Shown here piece after piece: positions 7,251-7,279 of a DNA stretch of 7,279 nt; position 1 is the first letter of the stretch, and each line of letters starts with the position of its first letter. The stretch comes from Actinomycetes bacterium. Lineage in GTDB: Bacteria > Actinomycetota > Acidimicrobiia > Acidimicrobiales > Palsa-688. Where the stretch lies: the NCBI GenBank assembly GCA_021846485.1, contig JAJZWW010000159.1, positions 1-7,279 of the forward strand. The letters are read 5' to 3'. A model generated the notes under the pieces. That model had not been told where the DNA came from and did not search any database. It worked only from the letters and a program-made list of their open reading frames with translations. The position numbers were made by a program, and so were the translations under genes.

Positions 7251-7279
7251 CCGCCCCCCGTCGCCGCCCCCCGTCGCCG
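7251..7279. repeat. 13-bp tandem repeat at the right edge
   Basis: CCGCCCCCCGTCG occurs twice exactly (7251-7263, 7264-7276), and the window ends three bases into a possible third copy. The array may continue past the edge. It could be a minisatellite or low-complexity coding sequence of the next gene. Confidence 0.7.

Larger units (their letters stand above)
6642..7279. other. Gene-free region with several inverted repeats
   Basis: No convincing coding sequence is visible on either strand. The open frames here (for example 6680-7213 plus, 6691-7035 minus, 6881-7174 minus) are rich in Arg, Pro, Ser and Gly, lack domains and good ribosome binding sites, and read through palindromes. From about 6900 to 7190 the GC content falls to roughly 60-65 percent (62 percent counted over 6961-7020), clearly below the flanking genes. 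Within it are CCCATGGG (6911-6918), a 6-bp hairpin GTGTCG-TCT-CGACAC (6919-6933), the long inverted repeat at 6960-7045, and a GCACTG/CAGTGC pair around 7124-7155. This could be a structured non-coding RNA, a mobile-element remnant, or a promoter region for a gene beyond the right edge. Confidence 0.55.

Overview
This is a window of very GC-rich DNA with strong G/C bias at third codon positions and GC-rich Shine-Dalgarno sites. It looks like an actinobacterium. The families present fit a free-living member, possibly an Acidimicrobiia-like lineage, but that placement is a guess. No tRNA, rRNA, CRISPR array or transposase gene was found.

Layout. At the left edge (1-83, minus) is the start of a gene cut by the window, encoding a protein with a secretion signal and preceded by a good ribosome binding site. 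Divergent to it, 298-1863 (plus) encodes a secreted protein of about 521 residues: signal peptide, lysozyme/glucosaminidase-like domain, four copies of an approximately 50-residue 'TG-Y-V-GGAPL-V' repeat, and a C-terminal fibronectin III-like domain. It converges, 15 bases apart, on a large c-di-GMP signalling gene (1879-4419, minus) encoding PAS-PAS-PAS-GGDEF-EAL. The EAL catalytic residues look complete, but the GGDEF half lacks the usual lysine of the DxDxFK motif. A long GC hairpin between these convergent genes may terminate both.

The 328-base divergent region 4420-4747 contains a 124-base nested inverted repeat that looks like a MITE or a collapsed insertion-sequence remnant. To its right, a two-gene operon (4748-6624, plus; one-base TGATG overlap) encodes a DrrA-type ABC ATPase and its six-helix ABC-2 permease, a typical drug, lipid or polymer exporter pair.

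The last 655 bases (6625-7279) hold no convincing gene. They contain a triplicated heptamer that places TGA in all three forward frames, a GC hairpin that may end the ABC operon, a second unrelated 24-bp inverted repeat around a 38-base loop in a segment of lower GC, and a 13-bp tandem repeat at the window edge.

The genes form three separate units: a secreted cell-wall or surface pair, a cytoplasmic c-di-GMP sensor/regulator, and an ABC exporter. Nothing in the sequence proves a functional link between them. The most unusual items are the two long intergenic inverted repeats and the altered GGDEF active site.
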